The notes under the pieces are model-generated. The model searched no databases, was not told the origin of the DNA, and worked only from the letters and a program-made list of their open reading frames with translations. Positions 1-12,534 of a stretch of 64,000 nucleotides of DNA are shown piece by piece (position 1 is the first letter of the stretch; each line of letters starts with the position of its first letter). The position numbers and the translations under genes were made by a program. The stretch spans positions 40,488,320 through 40,552,319 of the forward strand of contig NC_061866.1 of assembly GCF_907164915.1 (NCBI RefSeq), in the 5' to 3' direction. Origin of the DNA: Impatiens glandulifera. Its lineage: Eukaryota > Streptophyta > Magnoliopsida > Ericales > Balsaminaceae.

Positions 1-1320
1 TACTTGTAGATGAGTTTTGTATGGTCTTTTTCAACCGTTGTTAAGATGTAGGACATGAAAATTAACGTTTTCACACTTATTAAAAGGTTTCAATTCCAAG
101 TTAGATTTGAGTTCTTAGCTAGGATAATGGAGCTTAAGATTTTGAATTCTTCTGTTTTATATTTTTTCTTAGTTGTTTCAAGATGTATTTTGTTTTTTAA
201 AAGATTGATTATTTTTTATTATTTCATAATTGACATGATGGACATGAAAATTATGGTGACATCTACGAGGATAATAATTATAATTCGTCTCGCGTTTTTC
301 GATCCAAATTGTCTTGCTAGGGCAGTTTTTTCCTGTTTAACCTGGAATGAGAGATGATATTTGTATCCATACCCCGATTTCATCCCGATCTCACCCTAAT
401 TCTTCCACGAATACTAATAAATAAAATTATCAATATATTTATTTATTCTTCATAATTTAGAAGAGTTTTAAATTTATTTCTTTATAATGATATGTTTTCA
501 ATATATTACCATAGGTATGCTATTAAAAATTATGTTTATATAATTTAATCAATTAACTTTTTTATTGTTTTAGAGGCAGAAATTTTACTAAATTGAACAT
601 GGCGGAATGGGTAATAAAAAGGAATTCCTGAAGAGGATTTCACGAAATTGAACCTGGCGAAAATGGTAATAAAAAGAAATTTTCGAAGTAGAATGGGACA
701 TGAATGATAAACGCATTACTCGATCCGCCCATTGTCAAATCAGTGACATCTTAAAATAAAATAAAAATAGTGTTCTAGATAATTGAGTTTCGACATCATA
801 AAAATTTTAAACTATGGAGCACAAATACTTACAATTTTTTTTAAAAACAGTAATATATTAAGTAAATTTAATTATTATTTCAATTTGAGGAAGATAGGTT
901 TCTCTCGTTGGTTCCCTTATGAGAAATGATTTACATTTGGTCTCATACCAAGTTAGGATACCCCGGTCTCACTTTCAATCTCAGATTTAATTGGTAATTT
1001 GGAGTATGTTGAAGGGGTTGAGGATGATGTCCCCTTTTTCTAGTGGGCTAATGTCACCCCAAACAAATCCCTTTATCCTATTGGCGAACTGATTGTGGTC
1101 ATTCATGAGGTTTTGAGAAAGATTTTGTTGAGTTTGATCCTGAGTACGATGTCGATGAGGAGGTTTGCGCAAAATTCTCGACTCATAATATTATTTTGAA
1201 TGAGAATAGATCTCTGGTACAACAAGTTTTGAAGTGTGAGACTAAAGTTTGACTAGAGATTCGTGAGATTTGTCCACTTTCATATTGTTATCTTCGAAGT
1301 GAAATGAAGAAGATTATTTT
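1..1320. other. AT-rich DNA without a recognisable gene
   Basis: I find no coding region, RNA gene or terminal inverted repeat here. Stops are frequent in all frames. The last 300 bases may be the decayed 5' part of the LINE that follows, but no protein motif supports that. Confidence 0.5.
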
Positions 1321-1329
1321 GTTTAATGA

Positions 1330-4300
1330 TAATAGTATTGATGGAAAACATGTTTCAAATCCTAATATGGCGTATTCTAATTAATTTTATATTAATAATT
1401 GGAAAAATTGTGGCGTGGAACGTTTGTAGGATTAACGATAGTATAAAGCACAAAATGATAAAGGCTTTAGTTGGCACTTTGAGTTGTGGTATTTATTGTT
1501 TTAGCGAGACTAAGATGCAACATATGAATTAATTAATTATTCGTGACCTCTGTAATTGGAGATTGTGTGATTGAGATGCTCTTAATTCTATCGGGGCATC
1601 CGGTGGGATTCTGGTAACTTGGAATGAGGATTTATTTGAGAAAATTGACGTTAATATATGTCGATTTTTGGTTAGTATTCCGTTTCGTAATCGTGTAAAT
1701 AATTTTATTGGGTGTTTTCTACGGTGTACGGACCTATGCTTTCTAACCTTAAGTCTGATTTTTTCAATAAGCTTGTGGAGGTGGCAAGTATTTGGGATCT
1801 ACCTATTATTTTTGCGGGGATATGAATAAAGTTAAGATTTCTACCGAGAAAAAATGGCACGTAGACTCACATGGAATATGCGTGAGTTTTTTGAGACAAA
1901 CGAAAATATAAAGTTCGTTAACTTGCTTTTGGAATGAGAGAAATTCACATTTAGAAGAGGTAACAGACACGATGAGAGTGTGCTATCTCGTATTAATAGA
2001 TTTTTTGTGAGTAACTCGATTTTTTGTGGTGAATTTTATATATTTCAGAAGGTTTTACCATAGAGTTGTTATGATCATCGTTTTATCCTTATTGAGGAGA
2101 GAGAGGTGATTCCAACTAGTTAGCCTTTTCAGATTTGAGAATAAATGATTTACTAGAGATGGTTTTAACTCGAAGGTGGAAGGGTGGTGGGCGAGTGAGG
2201 TCGTGTTTGGCTCCCCATCCTCTAGGATATTTATTAAGCTTAAAAATTTACGAAAGTTGCTAAAAAGTAGTTTGTGAGGAATTGTGCATTATTTTGCTCC
2301 AAGGTTGATATTTTAAGTCATTAAATTTTAACAATTGATGGTGCGGAGAAAATTCGTGATCTCTATATTACGGAAATTTATACACGGATTCAACTAGTGA
2401 GCGAGTTTCTTGAACTATTTAAAGATGAAGAAATTGGGGCAAGACAACATAGTAGAGCGATTTGGTTATGGGAATGTGATAAAACACTAAGTATTTGCAT
2501 GACATCTCTAAGACACAAGAGATAAATAATGATATTAACTCGATATTCAGTGTTGGTGTCGTGCATGAGAACGAACCAACTACTAATAATATTATTCAAT
2601 TTTACAAAGATTTATTTCAGGAACCATTTCGGGTTATTCCAAAGCTAAATGTCATCAGTTTTGCATCTATAAATTCAAATAAGAAATGCATGTTGGAAGT
2701 TCATTTTTCCATCGAGGAGGTGGAGGCGCCAATAATGGATTGTGGTAGTGATAAGTCCTTCGGGAGCGACAATTTTACTTTGGGGTTTTCTAAAAAGACT
2801 TGGGAGGTCCTTAAGGCTAATATTATGGCGGTTATGAATCATTTCTACCGATTTTCATCTTATGAGAAAAGTTAAAATTTTATGTTGATTGTCCTAATTT
2901 GTAAGGTATTTGGAACTATTGTCGTGAAGAATTTTCGACCCATCAATTTGGTTACATCATTTTATAAGATTATCTCGAAATGTTTGGCAAACAGAATGTG
3001 TGGAGTTTTGGGTACGACTATCTTTAGCAATCAGATAATTTTCATTAAAAGTCGTCAAATTTTGTTGCGACACTAATCGTCAATGAGTGTATTGATTCGG
3101 CTACTCTAGAGGCGATAAATGTGTGTTTGTCAAACTTGATATCGAGAAAGTATATGATCATGTTAATTGGGAGTTCCTTTTTGATATTATAGGTAGAATG
3201 GTTACGAGGGAGAAATAGAATCAGATGGATTAGATTTTGCGTATCGACGACAAAATTCTATGTTATCGTGAATGGGAGTTATCATGGATTCATGGTTTCT
3301 TTGAGAGTTCAAAGGACTTAAGACAAGGGGACCCTCTTTCCTCTTTCTTATTTGTTATTATTATGGAAGACCTTTCTAGAATGATGTCGTTACCGAAAAT
3401 GCAGGTTTATTTCGTGGGGTGGAGTGCGATGCGAGACAATCTCGATTATCTATATCTCACTTATTATTTACAAATGACACTCTTTACATTATTCAGGCTA
3501 CTGAAAGAAATGTCAAGCATCTTTGTGATATTCTTTGATTATTTGGAGCATGTTCGGGACTACGTTAATTTTTTGGGTAAGTCTGATATCTTCTTCTCTT
3601 ATTCAGTTTTGTCTAAGAGAAATATTAGATTGGCATGTATTTTGGGAGTTAAAATTTAGATTTTTTTCGTCTACGTATCTCGGGCTCCTTTTAGGGACTA
3701 AATTTAGCTCCAAAACTTCTTGGGACCCGATCATCTTTAAGATGGAGAGGAAGCTTCCCATTTGGAAAAGTAAGATGATTTCTAAGGGAGATCGTTTAGT
3801 CCTTATCAAGAGCACTCTTTCTTTAATGTCAACTTACATGATGTCTCTATTTGTCATCCCAAAGTGTGTGGCCATGAAGATTGAGAGAATTATGTGTAAA
3901 TACTTATAGGGATCGTCTGATTCCACATTTTCTCATTTTGTGAGTTATGATAAGGTTAAATTTAAAAGGTCAGAGGGACTGAGAATCCGTGATCTTGTTT
4001 CTTTTAATAAAGCCTTATTATCCAAATGGTGTAGTAGATTTGTATCTGAGCAAGAGAGTATTTGGGAAAAATTGATTAAGTATAAATATGGTTAGGATAA
4101 GTGGTTGGTTCACTAAAAACTCTTATAGACCCGTGGGATGCAACATTTGGGGTGATATTTATGTCATGTGGAAGGTTTATCGGGAGCATTCGATTTTTAT
4201 TGTGGGTGATGGAAGTTCGATTAGTTTTGGGACGACACTTGGTGTGGTGGTAAATGTTTGGCAAATTTGCTTCTATTTCTATTTGTAAAGATGCATTAGT

Positions 4301-5010
4301 CAAAGATATGTTTGACATTCGATCTAGTAATTTTGCTAACCGTATCAGATATAGAAGAAGACTGAACATTTTGGAAATCATGTCCAATGATAGACTTTTG
4401 TTCATGGTTAGAAATAAAGGCTTAAACCCGTCTTCTCGAGATTCTATGGGGTGGCGTAATCTGAATAATTTTAATGCGGGACATTGTTACACTTAGTTCA
4501 ATAAAGTTAGCCCGGTTGATCTTTATTGGGAAAATTTATGGGAGTCTAAGATGCCTACCAATATCTCATTTTTTGGTTGGAGTGTTATTCACTGCAGAAT
4601 TCTCACTAGGGATAGATGTATGAGAAAATGCATGATTATTGCGAGTTGTATTTGTTATAAAGAGGTTGAGACGACTTCTTATCTACTTTTACATTGTCAC
4701 GTTGTTGTAATATATTGAGTCTTTTGTGAAATTTTATTGGAATACAATGGATTATGTCAAAAACTTTTAGTGCATATTGGGAGGCATGGATTGGGACGAC
4801 TAAAAATGTGATACTTGGAAGTTAGGTCTCATCCCTATAATTTTCTGATATACTATCTGGTTGATAAGAAATGGAAGAACTTTTAACAATGAAATTAGAC
4901 GGTTAAGGATTATTTACATTATCATTATTATGACGATATCGGAGAATAGATCCGAAAAACATGTAGATTTATGTGGAGATGTTATTGCTCTTCTAAAAAA
5001 AATCGAATCA
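1330..5010 (+). mobile_element. Decayed LINE (non-LTR retrotransposon)
   Basis: Three LINE pol segments appear in order on the plus strand, broken by stops and frameshifts. Near 1410-1530 lies the start of an AP-endonuclease domain (AWNVCRINDS, then FSETKMQ). A reverse transcriptase follows at about 2880-4090. At 4500-4720 is the zinc-binding zf-RVT segment (LWESKMPTNISFFGW, then C and H residues including LLHCH). A further C-terminal piece (RNGRTFNNE) reaches about 5000, where an A-rich stretch could be the tail. The order endonuclease, reverse transcriptase, zf-RVT is typical of plant L1-type LINEs. No target-site duplication was found. The copy is dead. Confidence 0.85.
2880..4090 (+). pseudogene. 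LINE reverse transcriptase remnant
   Basis: Recognisable blocks in order are NFRPINLVTSFYKIISKCLA near 2925, KLDIEKVYDHVNWEFL near 3130, LRQGDPLSSFLFVIIMEDLS near 3320, GKSDI near 3580 and YLGLLLGT near 3680, then an IWKSKMISKGDRLVLIKS block. The catalytic FADD box is degraded: in the frame matching SHLL-F..DTLYI it reads FTND (3467-3478), so two of its four positions, including an aspartate, are changed. At least three frame changes and several stops separate the blocks. It cannot encode an active enzyme. Confidence 0.85.
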
Positions 5011-5129
5011 ATTAATTATTCTAATGTATTCAATATTTACCTTAACTCTTTTTCATATTATATTTTTATCATTATACTTAAACCATTTTTTATTAAATCA
5101 TACAAACACAAAATTAAATAAAAAATATT

Positions 5130-5582
5130 ATATAAATAGTCTAATCAATATAATATTAATATTAATTTTAATTCTAATATCTTTATTTTAAAAATACGAA
5201 AATATAAGTATATATTGCAGATATTGTAAATATATTTATGATGTTGTGTTATATATTTTGTGTTGAGTGAATGCGAATAGATTTTTAGAAAAGATAAGAT
5301 GTATAAATAAATTTAAAGTTAAAGAAATAACAATTCTGAAAAACAGTGATGAAAAATAATTTGAGTTTTAAATCGTGTTAGCACATTAAGTCATGTTATT
5401 ATGATTATTAGTTTGATTTTCCACATCTAAATTATTAGAAAAATATATATTGAACTATCCTAGTGTGGCTCTAATTTTATATATCATAAAATTTAATTTA
5501 ATAAATTAATGAAATGAATTTTATATTTTTTAAAAAATCAAACAGTTAAATATAAAAAAGTTAACAACCAAGATTATTATTA

Positions 5583-5631
<49 letters not shown>

Positions 5632-6030
5632 CTTATTATATTAAAATATAATATAATTATTTCGTTCATATATTTCATATAAATATAGACTCTTTCCAAA
5701 TATTTCTAACGAATAAATATTATTAAATTTATTAATATATATATAATTATAAAAAAAATTATTTAAATTAATATTCAATAAAATATTAAAATAAATTAAA
5801 AATAAAAAATTTATCCCAATCCAACTCAAAACAAAACAGTAATATAATAAAGTACGACTGCAGTCATTCTCTCTAACCAGGCCAAATTAGGTTTGACTTT
5901 TTCCCACAAGTGGTCCTTGTACAATATAGGTGCATCAAAATTAACCATTTGAATTTTTTTTTTTTATTTTGTAAAAGGAAATTAGAAAGAACCTATATAT
6001 CATTTGAAACATTATTTATTTTGTGGAAGA
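5130..6030. other. AT-rich intergenic DNA with a TA microsatellite
   Basis: There is no gene. A run of about 22 TA units occupies 5586-5629. The rest is low-complexity AT-rich sequence without recognisable motifs. Confidence 0.5.
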
Positions 6031-6034
6031 AAAA

Positions 6035-6110
6035 AAAAAAATACACACTCGAACCTAAGAACTTAACTTAGGATTAGTATCAATTAGCTAAGTAGGAGAG
6101 GAGATTGAAA
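6035..6110 (-). mobile_element. SINE-like tRNA-derived remnant
   Basis: Read on the minus strand, TAGCTAATTGAT resembles a pol III A box and GGTTCGAGTGT a B box, about 35 bases apart. A T-rich stretch (plus-strand A run near 6030) follows. Two correctly spaced pol III boxes suggest a decayed SINE. No target-site duplication was identified. Confidence 0.4.
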
Positions 6111-6880
6111 CCATTATTTATTATACGTATAAATCATATTATTTTATTTAAAGAGAATTAACATTACCCTCATTCCGAACAATTTCGGTGAAAATCGAAA
6201 ATGTAACCTCTCCATAGGGTCATATGTAAATAAAAAGTTATCTAAAATCATTTAATGTACACGCGTGGACTACTACTCATAATGTCAATGAAGTAATGCT
6301 AGCTAGCCAACTAGCTGCTGTAAGAGTAATTGCTGATATGAACCGTGCATCTAATTAAGGCCTGGGGGTCCAATCTTAAAGTTTGACTTAAATAAACATG
6401 CATGTATCACAATCATTATTCAACTTGTTCATTTTTTCATTTGACTTGGTCCAAATTTAAAAAAAAAAATTGATATTTTCAAATTAATCATCATCAAATG
6501 TCACACAACTTACTTATCCCATATATATATAGGAGAACCTCCTTTTAATAGAATACAATCTTTTCAAGTTTCAAAATTTTGAAATATGTCTAGAAATTTA
6601 CCAGTTAAATAAAGATACTAATAAAATACAATCTTCATTACCGAAAACAAAGAAAAGAAAGAAAGCGAAAGATTGTTTAAACAAATTACGGGACGAAAAC
6701 ATTAGGAGTTGCTAATCTTAATACAACATTGTATTACTTCCTTGGAACAGGTTTCATCTGAAGTTAGTATTACATACAAGTGAAAAACCATAAGTTACTT
6801 GCAATCAAAGTGAAACCCATTACCAGATATTCTCCTTTGGGGCTTATTAATTGATCGGTTTCTATTAATGTGATGTTTTC

Positions 6881-9092
6881 TCAGCGAATGGTGTTCTTTC
6901 TAGCCATTTCTCGAGCTCTCTCCCTCAGCTCCTCCGGAGATGGAGGTCTTGGTGCCTCGGGTGGATAAACAACATAAGATCGCTTCACAATTGAGATAAC
7001 AAAGGAGAGATTCTTTAGATCGGGTTTAGCATAGAAAAAAGAAAGCAATAAATTCATTTGAAATTCTAGAATATAACAGTCTTGATTCAGCTCAAATTAA
7101 TCTACAAAATTTGACTTTATTTAAGTTAGGAATGACTTACCTCGGTAATAATATAGTAAGAGCATACAAAACAGAACTTTAACACTTAAAAATTATGTCC
7201 AAGAATAAAATAGCATTTAAGTATTTTCCCAACATTAGTTCCAGATTTTATTAAACCAACTTACATGTCAAGTACTTAAATTTCAGATATTTTTATTTGT
7301 TTTATTCAACATTTATTTTTCAAGATTCTTAACTAATCCTGCACTTAAACATCTGTAATAAGATTTAAGCCTTCAACACTTAATTTTCAATTTTATCAAA
7401 TGCATCACATTTGTGGACAAAAGCTTAAGGAATCATTTCCAACATTTTTATGTAGTCATGACTTAGTTATACACTAGCAGCAACGGTACACACACGCATA
7501 TGTCAAGACAGTCAAAGGTCTAGAATGTAAAAGCCAGTATAAATGCAAGGGACAATAAACTTACATTCCTCGTCTTTTCTTCACATTTTCTTTTAGTAAC
7601 ATTACACTCTTCAACCATCAACGTTTTTGTCTAGTTTTCATCATCAATCTTATACTACAATTTATGAAGGAAATAGTTTTGTGGTGGTCACCTTATGCCA
7701 ATAAAAAAGAACTTTTTGTTTGTCAATACTAATCATTTCTATCACTGTGTTGTTACAGTAGTAAGTGCCATCTGATACTTAACACTAATTCAAAAGTCAG
7801 GGTATTATCAAGGTACTTTAGTCTTTTGAGTAACTAATAGATGCAATGGTTGTGAAATACCTCAAGAACAATGAAAAACAAAACAATAAGACAAACAGGA
7901 ATTTCAAGTAAACCAAATTGCTTCAGCATTGAGATAAAATGTACAGGACATCAGATATATAGAACATCAAATAAAATGACTGAGATAAGATATATCAATT
8001 AAATTGTTCATTTTTATATGCAACCAACTAACACACAGTAACACCCATTACTGCATAAATATGATGTTCCATTACACTTACCAAGAAAGAGGAAAAATCC
8101 AATTGAACTGCATATCTAGATAAGGTAACTTAAATCGTCTTTATTCTCATAAAACTTTTCTTCCCTGGTTGTTCTCATAGAAATCTTTGTGAGCATTGAG
8201 TTACAGACCCTTTGCAAAACAGATTATATTCAAAAGTGTATGACATTCATAACCATCTTGAAGAATGTTTATATTCAGAACTTCTTTTTTCAATATCCTT
8301 AAATGGATTCATCTTGGCTACAGATTAATTAGGTGAAGAATTCAAAATAAGAGTCCTGGCTAGCTCAATCCTATAGTAATCAATCAAAGTGTTCATAATA
8401 AGATTGAATCGGAATGAAGATGTATTCTTTGTAACTAACTCCATTGAGAGTTGAGCATAGATTAATGACAAGGAATTAGATCAAACATGAATCTAAGGAC
8501 ATAATTAAGACATTAAAAATGCAGCAAGTTGTACAGTAGTACAAGGTTTACTCATTACTACTCAAGAGGGTAATAAGACATTCAAAATGCAGCTTTATCA
8601 TAACAGAATCACTAGTCCTAATCCTTGAGTAATGCAATCATTGATAAGAACAAATGCTTTTGATTGGGAATCTTCTAGAACAGTTTGAATAAGTTTGCTA
8701 GGGTACAAATACATCTTCAATTTCAGGATTAAGAAGAAACATAAAATATGTTACTTTTCCACATTAAGATTGTATTCCAATATATACAGAAGATAATTCA
8801 AGGTTTGTCAAACATGATTATATCCCCCCTATACAGTATCATCATTATCAAACAGGAAATTCCAAGGTTTCAACTGAATCCCTATACAGAAAATGAAATG
8901 GAAGTAAAGGAACATTGAATTCAACATCAGAGAACGAGAGAGAGGGATAGAGAGAGAGTTTACGTTTCCCATAAATTTCTGCATATTTTTGGAGTTGTTG
9001 GCGAAGAAGTACATGAGACCAATTGGAACTGAAACATAAACTGCAAACTTGACGATCTCGAGAACGCCCTTAGAGGTTCCAATTGCAGACAT
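6881..9092 (-). CDS. PET100: PET100-like cytochrome c oxidase assembly protein, two exons
   Basis: Exon 1 is 9092-8964 (43 codons) and exon 2 is 6982-6881 (33 codons plus TGA). The joined product has 76 residues. The intron of 1,981 bases starts GTAAAC and ends GTGAAG, and both splice sites fall between codons. The protein begins MSAIGTSKGVLEIVKFAVYV. Residues about 11-32 form one hydrophobic membrane segment, followed by NNSKNMQKFMGN, a proline-rich linker (YVVYPPEAPRPPSPEEL) and a short basic-acidic helix ending RKNTIR. This layout of one N-terminal membrane helix plus a charged tail matches the PET100 family, small proteins of the inner mitochondrial membrane that assist assembly of respiratory complex IV. 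The start is the first ATG downstream of a CT- and repeat-rich leader. The family call rests on recognition of the plant sequence; the function is inferred from yeast and human PET100. Confidence 0.8.
6983..8963 (-). other. Intron of the PET100-like gene
   Basis: This is a single AT-rich intron of about 2 kb, unusually long for a 76-residue protein. I see no nested gene, RNA gene or transposon terminus inside it. Confidence 0.75.
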
Positions 9093-9235
9093 CCTTCCTT
9101 CCTTCCTTCCTTCCTTCTACAATTGAACGGCGACGGCGACGGCGACGGCGACACTTCCAGCAAAAGAAGATCGAGAAAGAAAGAAAGAGGGATTCTTCTC
9201 TATCGGATAAATCAATAAATCTCACCGGGAAGTAA
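9093..9235 (-). promoter_or_regulatory. 5' leader of the PET100-like gene with short tandem repeats
   Basis: Directly upstream of the start codon the minus strand carries about five GGAA units (plus strand TTCC, 9094-9116). About four CGCCGT units follow (9128-9152), then CT-rich sequence. Such repeats are common in plant 5' untranslated regions. No clear TATA box was seen, and the transcription start is not determined. Confidence 0.45.
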
Positions 9236-9559
9236 TACAAGTCATTTTCACCCATTATTATATCATATAATTCAAAGTTAATCCTAAACTTATATATTTC
9301 CTCTAAAATTTCATTCAAATCCTATAAAATGAATGAATAATTCTTATTATAGGGTCAAAATTTGATCACACTTATAACTTATTTAAAATTATCAATTTAC
9401 AAGTTCTCATATTTGGATTAAGCTTGTTTTTGATTAATTATTTTATTTTGTTTTTAATTAAATAGTTGTCATTTTGGCATAAATTATGTAATCAAATATA
9501 TTACGATATATATTTTATATTTCGTTATTTTTATTATATTATTTATATTTTAACTATAT

Positions 9560-9665
9560 AATTAAGAGTCTAGCGGTAACAAGATATGTATATCTCAAGT
9601 GAGGTCTTGGGTTCGAGTTTGCGGGAATTATAGAAAAATATAAAATAGTTATACCATATATAAGA
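9560..9665 (+). mobile_element. SINE-like tRNA-derived remnant
   Basis: GAGTCTAGCGGTAACAAG resembles an A box and GGGTTCGAGTTTG a good B box, about 35 bases apart, in otherwise AT-rich DNA. This is the architecture of plant tRNA-derived SINEs. The 3' end and target-site duplications are not recognisable. Confidence 0.45.
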
Positions 9666-9669
9666 AGAA

Positions 9670-11300
9670 TTTGTGCATATTTTCAATACAAATAAAATGA
9701 AAAAAATCAAAAAAAATTATTGTTCAAACTAAGTTAATTAATATAAATTATTACATTTACAATTTAAACAAAAAGAAATATATAAAATAAAATTCAAACA
9801 AAAATAAATATATAAGAATATATAAGGAATAATTTATAATTAAATATTAGAAATCATTATATCTATTACCTCCTTAATTAATCACTGTAAATTGAAAAAA
9901 AAAAAAAACTATTGTTCAAACTAAGTTAGTTAATATGAATTATTACATTTACAATTTGTAGTATTCAAAATTTTATACATTTAATCCGCTAAATATAATA
10001 AGGTGTAATGTTTAGTAGTGCTAGTTTAAATTTATTAAAAAAAAATGTCCTCATCTAAATTGACAGTTTCATTTGAAACAGTGGTCTGTTTCTTTGATTT
10101 TACCAGTTAGGCCATTTTTTTTTTTAATTTACTTAAAATTATATACTTATAATTCTTATTAGAGTGTTATTCAAATGAAATAATGTTCTAAAATATTTTT
10201 TAATTATACATATATTTACAAATTTAATAACATTTAAACTTCACTCTAGTTATTAAGGTTACCTGCGTTTTCATAAAACTAAATATATACAATTACATGA
10301 AAATGATAAACACATTTAAAGTAAGGCTATTAATATTTAAGTTAATTCTTAAATTTTAAGATTAGACTAATGAGTCCAAGTCTAATTTAAGTAAATTCTT
10401 AAATTAATCCAACTCTTACCTTAATAAAATTTTATAAATTTATAAATAATTTTGATTTTACAAGTTTATACCATATTATAAAAAAAAAAATAAAAAAAAA
10501 TAAAGTGAATTTATACTTATAAATTAAAAAAGGATTTAGAGTTTCTTGTTCGTGATACAAAGCCCTTTATCCAAAATACAACAAAGCCCATTAGTTAGTA
10601 TTTATATAAGTCTATATGTCTTCTGGACCACATGATGATGGGTTATTTAAATAGAGAAAGGGTTAAGAAATTCTGTGTGATTGCTTGTACATATATATCC
10701 TTGCCATGGATCAAGGTAAGCCATATTAATCTATTAAGCTAATTAATAGGAAATTAAGTTGACAACTTATTCATTGAAATCAGTTATTAATAATTAATTT
10801 TGTTTGAATTATTAAGAAACTTCATAACGATGCTAGTTATATTTGAAAGAAATTTAAATCTGTATATAAAAAAAATGTGATCATAAACAGATTTAAAAAA
10901 TAGGACAACATATTAAGCACATAGCCCCGTAAACACACTTAACCATTTAACAAAAATTAATAGTTCCAACTTGTATTTATCCATTAAATATATTTACAAA
11001 TAATTGATCATAAATAATGGGAGAATTTCAATTAATTGAATATTATTCATCAGATATTTATAAATTTTATATAATAGTGGTTTGAATCTTAAAAAATGTC
11101 TTAAAACAACTTCGAATTTATATTCTTTTGATTTGGTTCGTTCAATTTTTCGATTTAATTCATTTTTACATTTATATGTAGTTAAAGATATATCATCTCC
11201 AATAAAGTATTGAGCTTTTATTTTAAAATATATTTATTTGGTATTAACTTTTATTTAAAAATAATGTTTAATAAATATTTCTCATTTTAATAATTTGTAA
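9670..11300. other. AT-rich intergenic DNA
   Basis: No supported gene. The only gene-like signal is a short run around 10640-10720 with a TATA-like TATTTAAATAG and an ATG followed at once by a splice-donor-like GTAAG; it is treated as a finding, not annotated as a gene. Confidence 0.5.
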
Positions 11301-11329
11301 AACTATCACGGGTGAAAAAGAGGTCAAAA

Positions 11330-11980
11330 TCGAGAGTAAAAACACTCGGTAATGACCCTATATCTTTTGGTATTGACCTAATACCGAAAGTTTGGGTGAC
11401 TCTCGCCATTCCTCGGTATTAACTCTTTCGGTAAATATAATTTGGTGTTTACCGAGAGATCATAGAGTATTCGGTTTAGACACCCGAGAGAAAAACCGAA
11501 AGTTAATTGGAAAACATTTGATTTTTCTTCAAAGGAAAAAACCGAAAGGTTTCCTATTAACTTTCGTTTTTTCCCTCAGAAGAAAAACCGAAAGTTTTCC
11601 AATTAACTCTCGGTTTTCTCTTTTCAAAAAAACCAAGTGGTATATGAAAAACTTTTGATTTTCCCCTTTCAAGAAAAACCGAAAGATTTTCCATACAACT
11701 CTCGGTTTTTCCTTTTCAAATAAACCCGAGAGGTGTATGGGAAAAACCAAAAGATTTACCTACAACTCTCGGTTTTTCCTTTTGAAGAAAAACCGAGAGG
11801 TATATGAAGAACTTTCGGTTTTTTTTCAATGGGAAAACGAAAGATTTACCTACAACTCACGGTTTTTACTTTTGACGAAAAATCGAGAGGTATATGATGA
11901 ACTTTCGGTTTTTTCTTTTGAAGAAAAACCGAAAGATTTTCATTTAACTTTCGGTTTTTCCCTACAAAATGTACAAAATA
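11330..11980. repeat. Left subterminal repeat array of the CACTA element
   Basis: Roughly a dozen copies of AACCGAAAG and its complement CTTTCGGTTTTT alternate every 40-60 bases, with linkers such as AGGTATATGAAGAACT recurring. Direct and inverted copies are interleaved, so single strands could form many small hairpins. Subterminal repeats of CACTA elements are the known binding sites of the TnpA-type protein; that role here is inferred. Confidence 0.7.
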
Positions 11981-12194
11981 GGTCGATTGTTTTGTGAGCA
12001 CCAAAACCTGTTCAGCCAAACCAATATATCAATAATAAAACAAATGACATTCATAAAGCAAATGGCCATTATCATTCCAAAATTCTCAACCAAACTAATA
12101 ATCCAAACAATCTGTTTTAAATTCAAATTAAAACATACTCAATCAATTCATAAACTTGTTTTCAGTCGAAACAACCAATCAAAACGTACTAGAA

Positions 12195-12530
12195 TTAGCT
12201 GGTGGAGGGAGGAGGAAGTGGTTGTTGATGTTGCCTCATAAACATTTCAAATCTCTCTATTCTTGCATTAATTTCTAACCTTTTCCTCTCTATTCTTTCG
12301 GTCATTTCTAACTTCTCCCTCTCCATTCTTGTCACAATTTCTAGCTTTTCCGCTTGTATTTCATTAATTGTTCGAGTTCTTTCTTCATCCCTCTTCTCCA
12401 ATTCTTCTAGTTTCATTGTCATTCTTTGATTCTCTTCAAATAATCGATTAGTGGATCGTTGTGAACTGTTGCCACTTCGACGATCCTCACGAAAGTGTGT
12501 GGGCCGGACGCTTGATTCCATACCGATCAT
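12195..12530 (-). CDS. Coiled-coil exon or small protein inside the CACTA element
   Basis: An open frame of 111 codons starts ATG ATC GGT ATG GAA, right beside the hairpin array. Residues about 30-95 are almost entirely charged, with ERxxxE heptads typical of a coiled coil (for example EREKLEMTERIERKRLEI). The end is proline-rich (QHQQPLPPPSTS). It is related to the frame at 13973-14260: both end RQ plus a proline-rich tail and share the EI.A.K pattern. Plant CACTA second-gene products and Ptta-type transposases often end in such coiled coils, so this may be a surviving 3' exon. Independent expression is not shown. Confidence 0.45.
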   Translation of the reverse strand: MIGMESSVRPTHFREDRRSGNSSQRSTNRLFEENQRMTMKLEELEKRDEERTRTINEIQAEKLEIVTRMEREKLEMTERIERKRLEINARIERFEMFMRQHQQPLPPPSTS

Positions 12531-12534
12531 TAAG

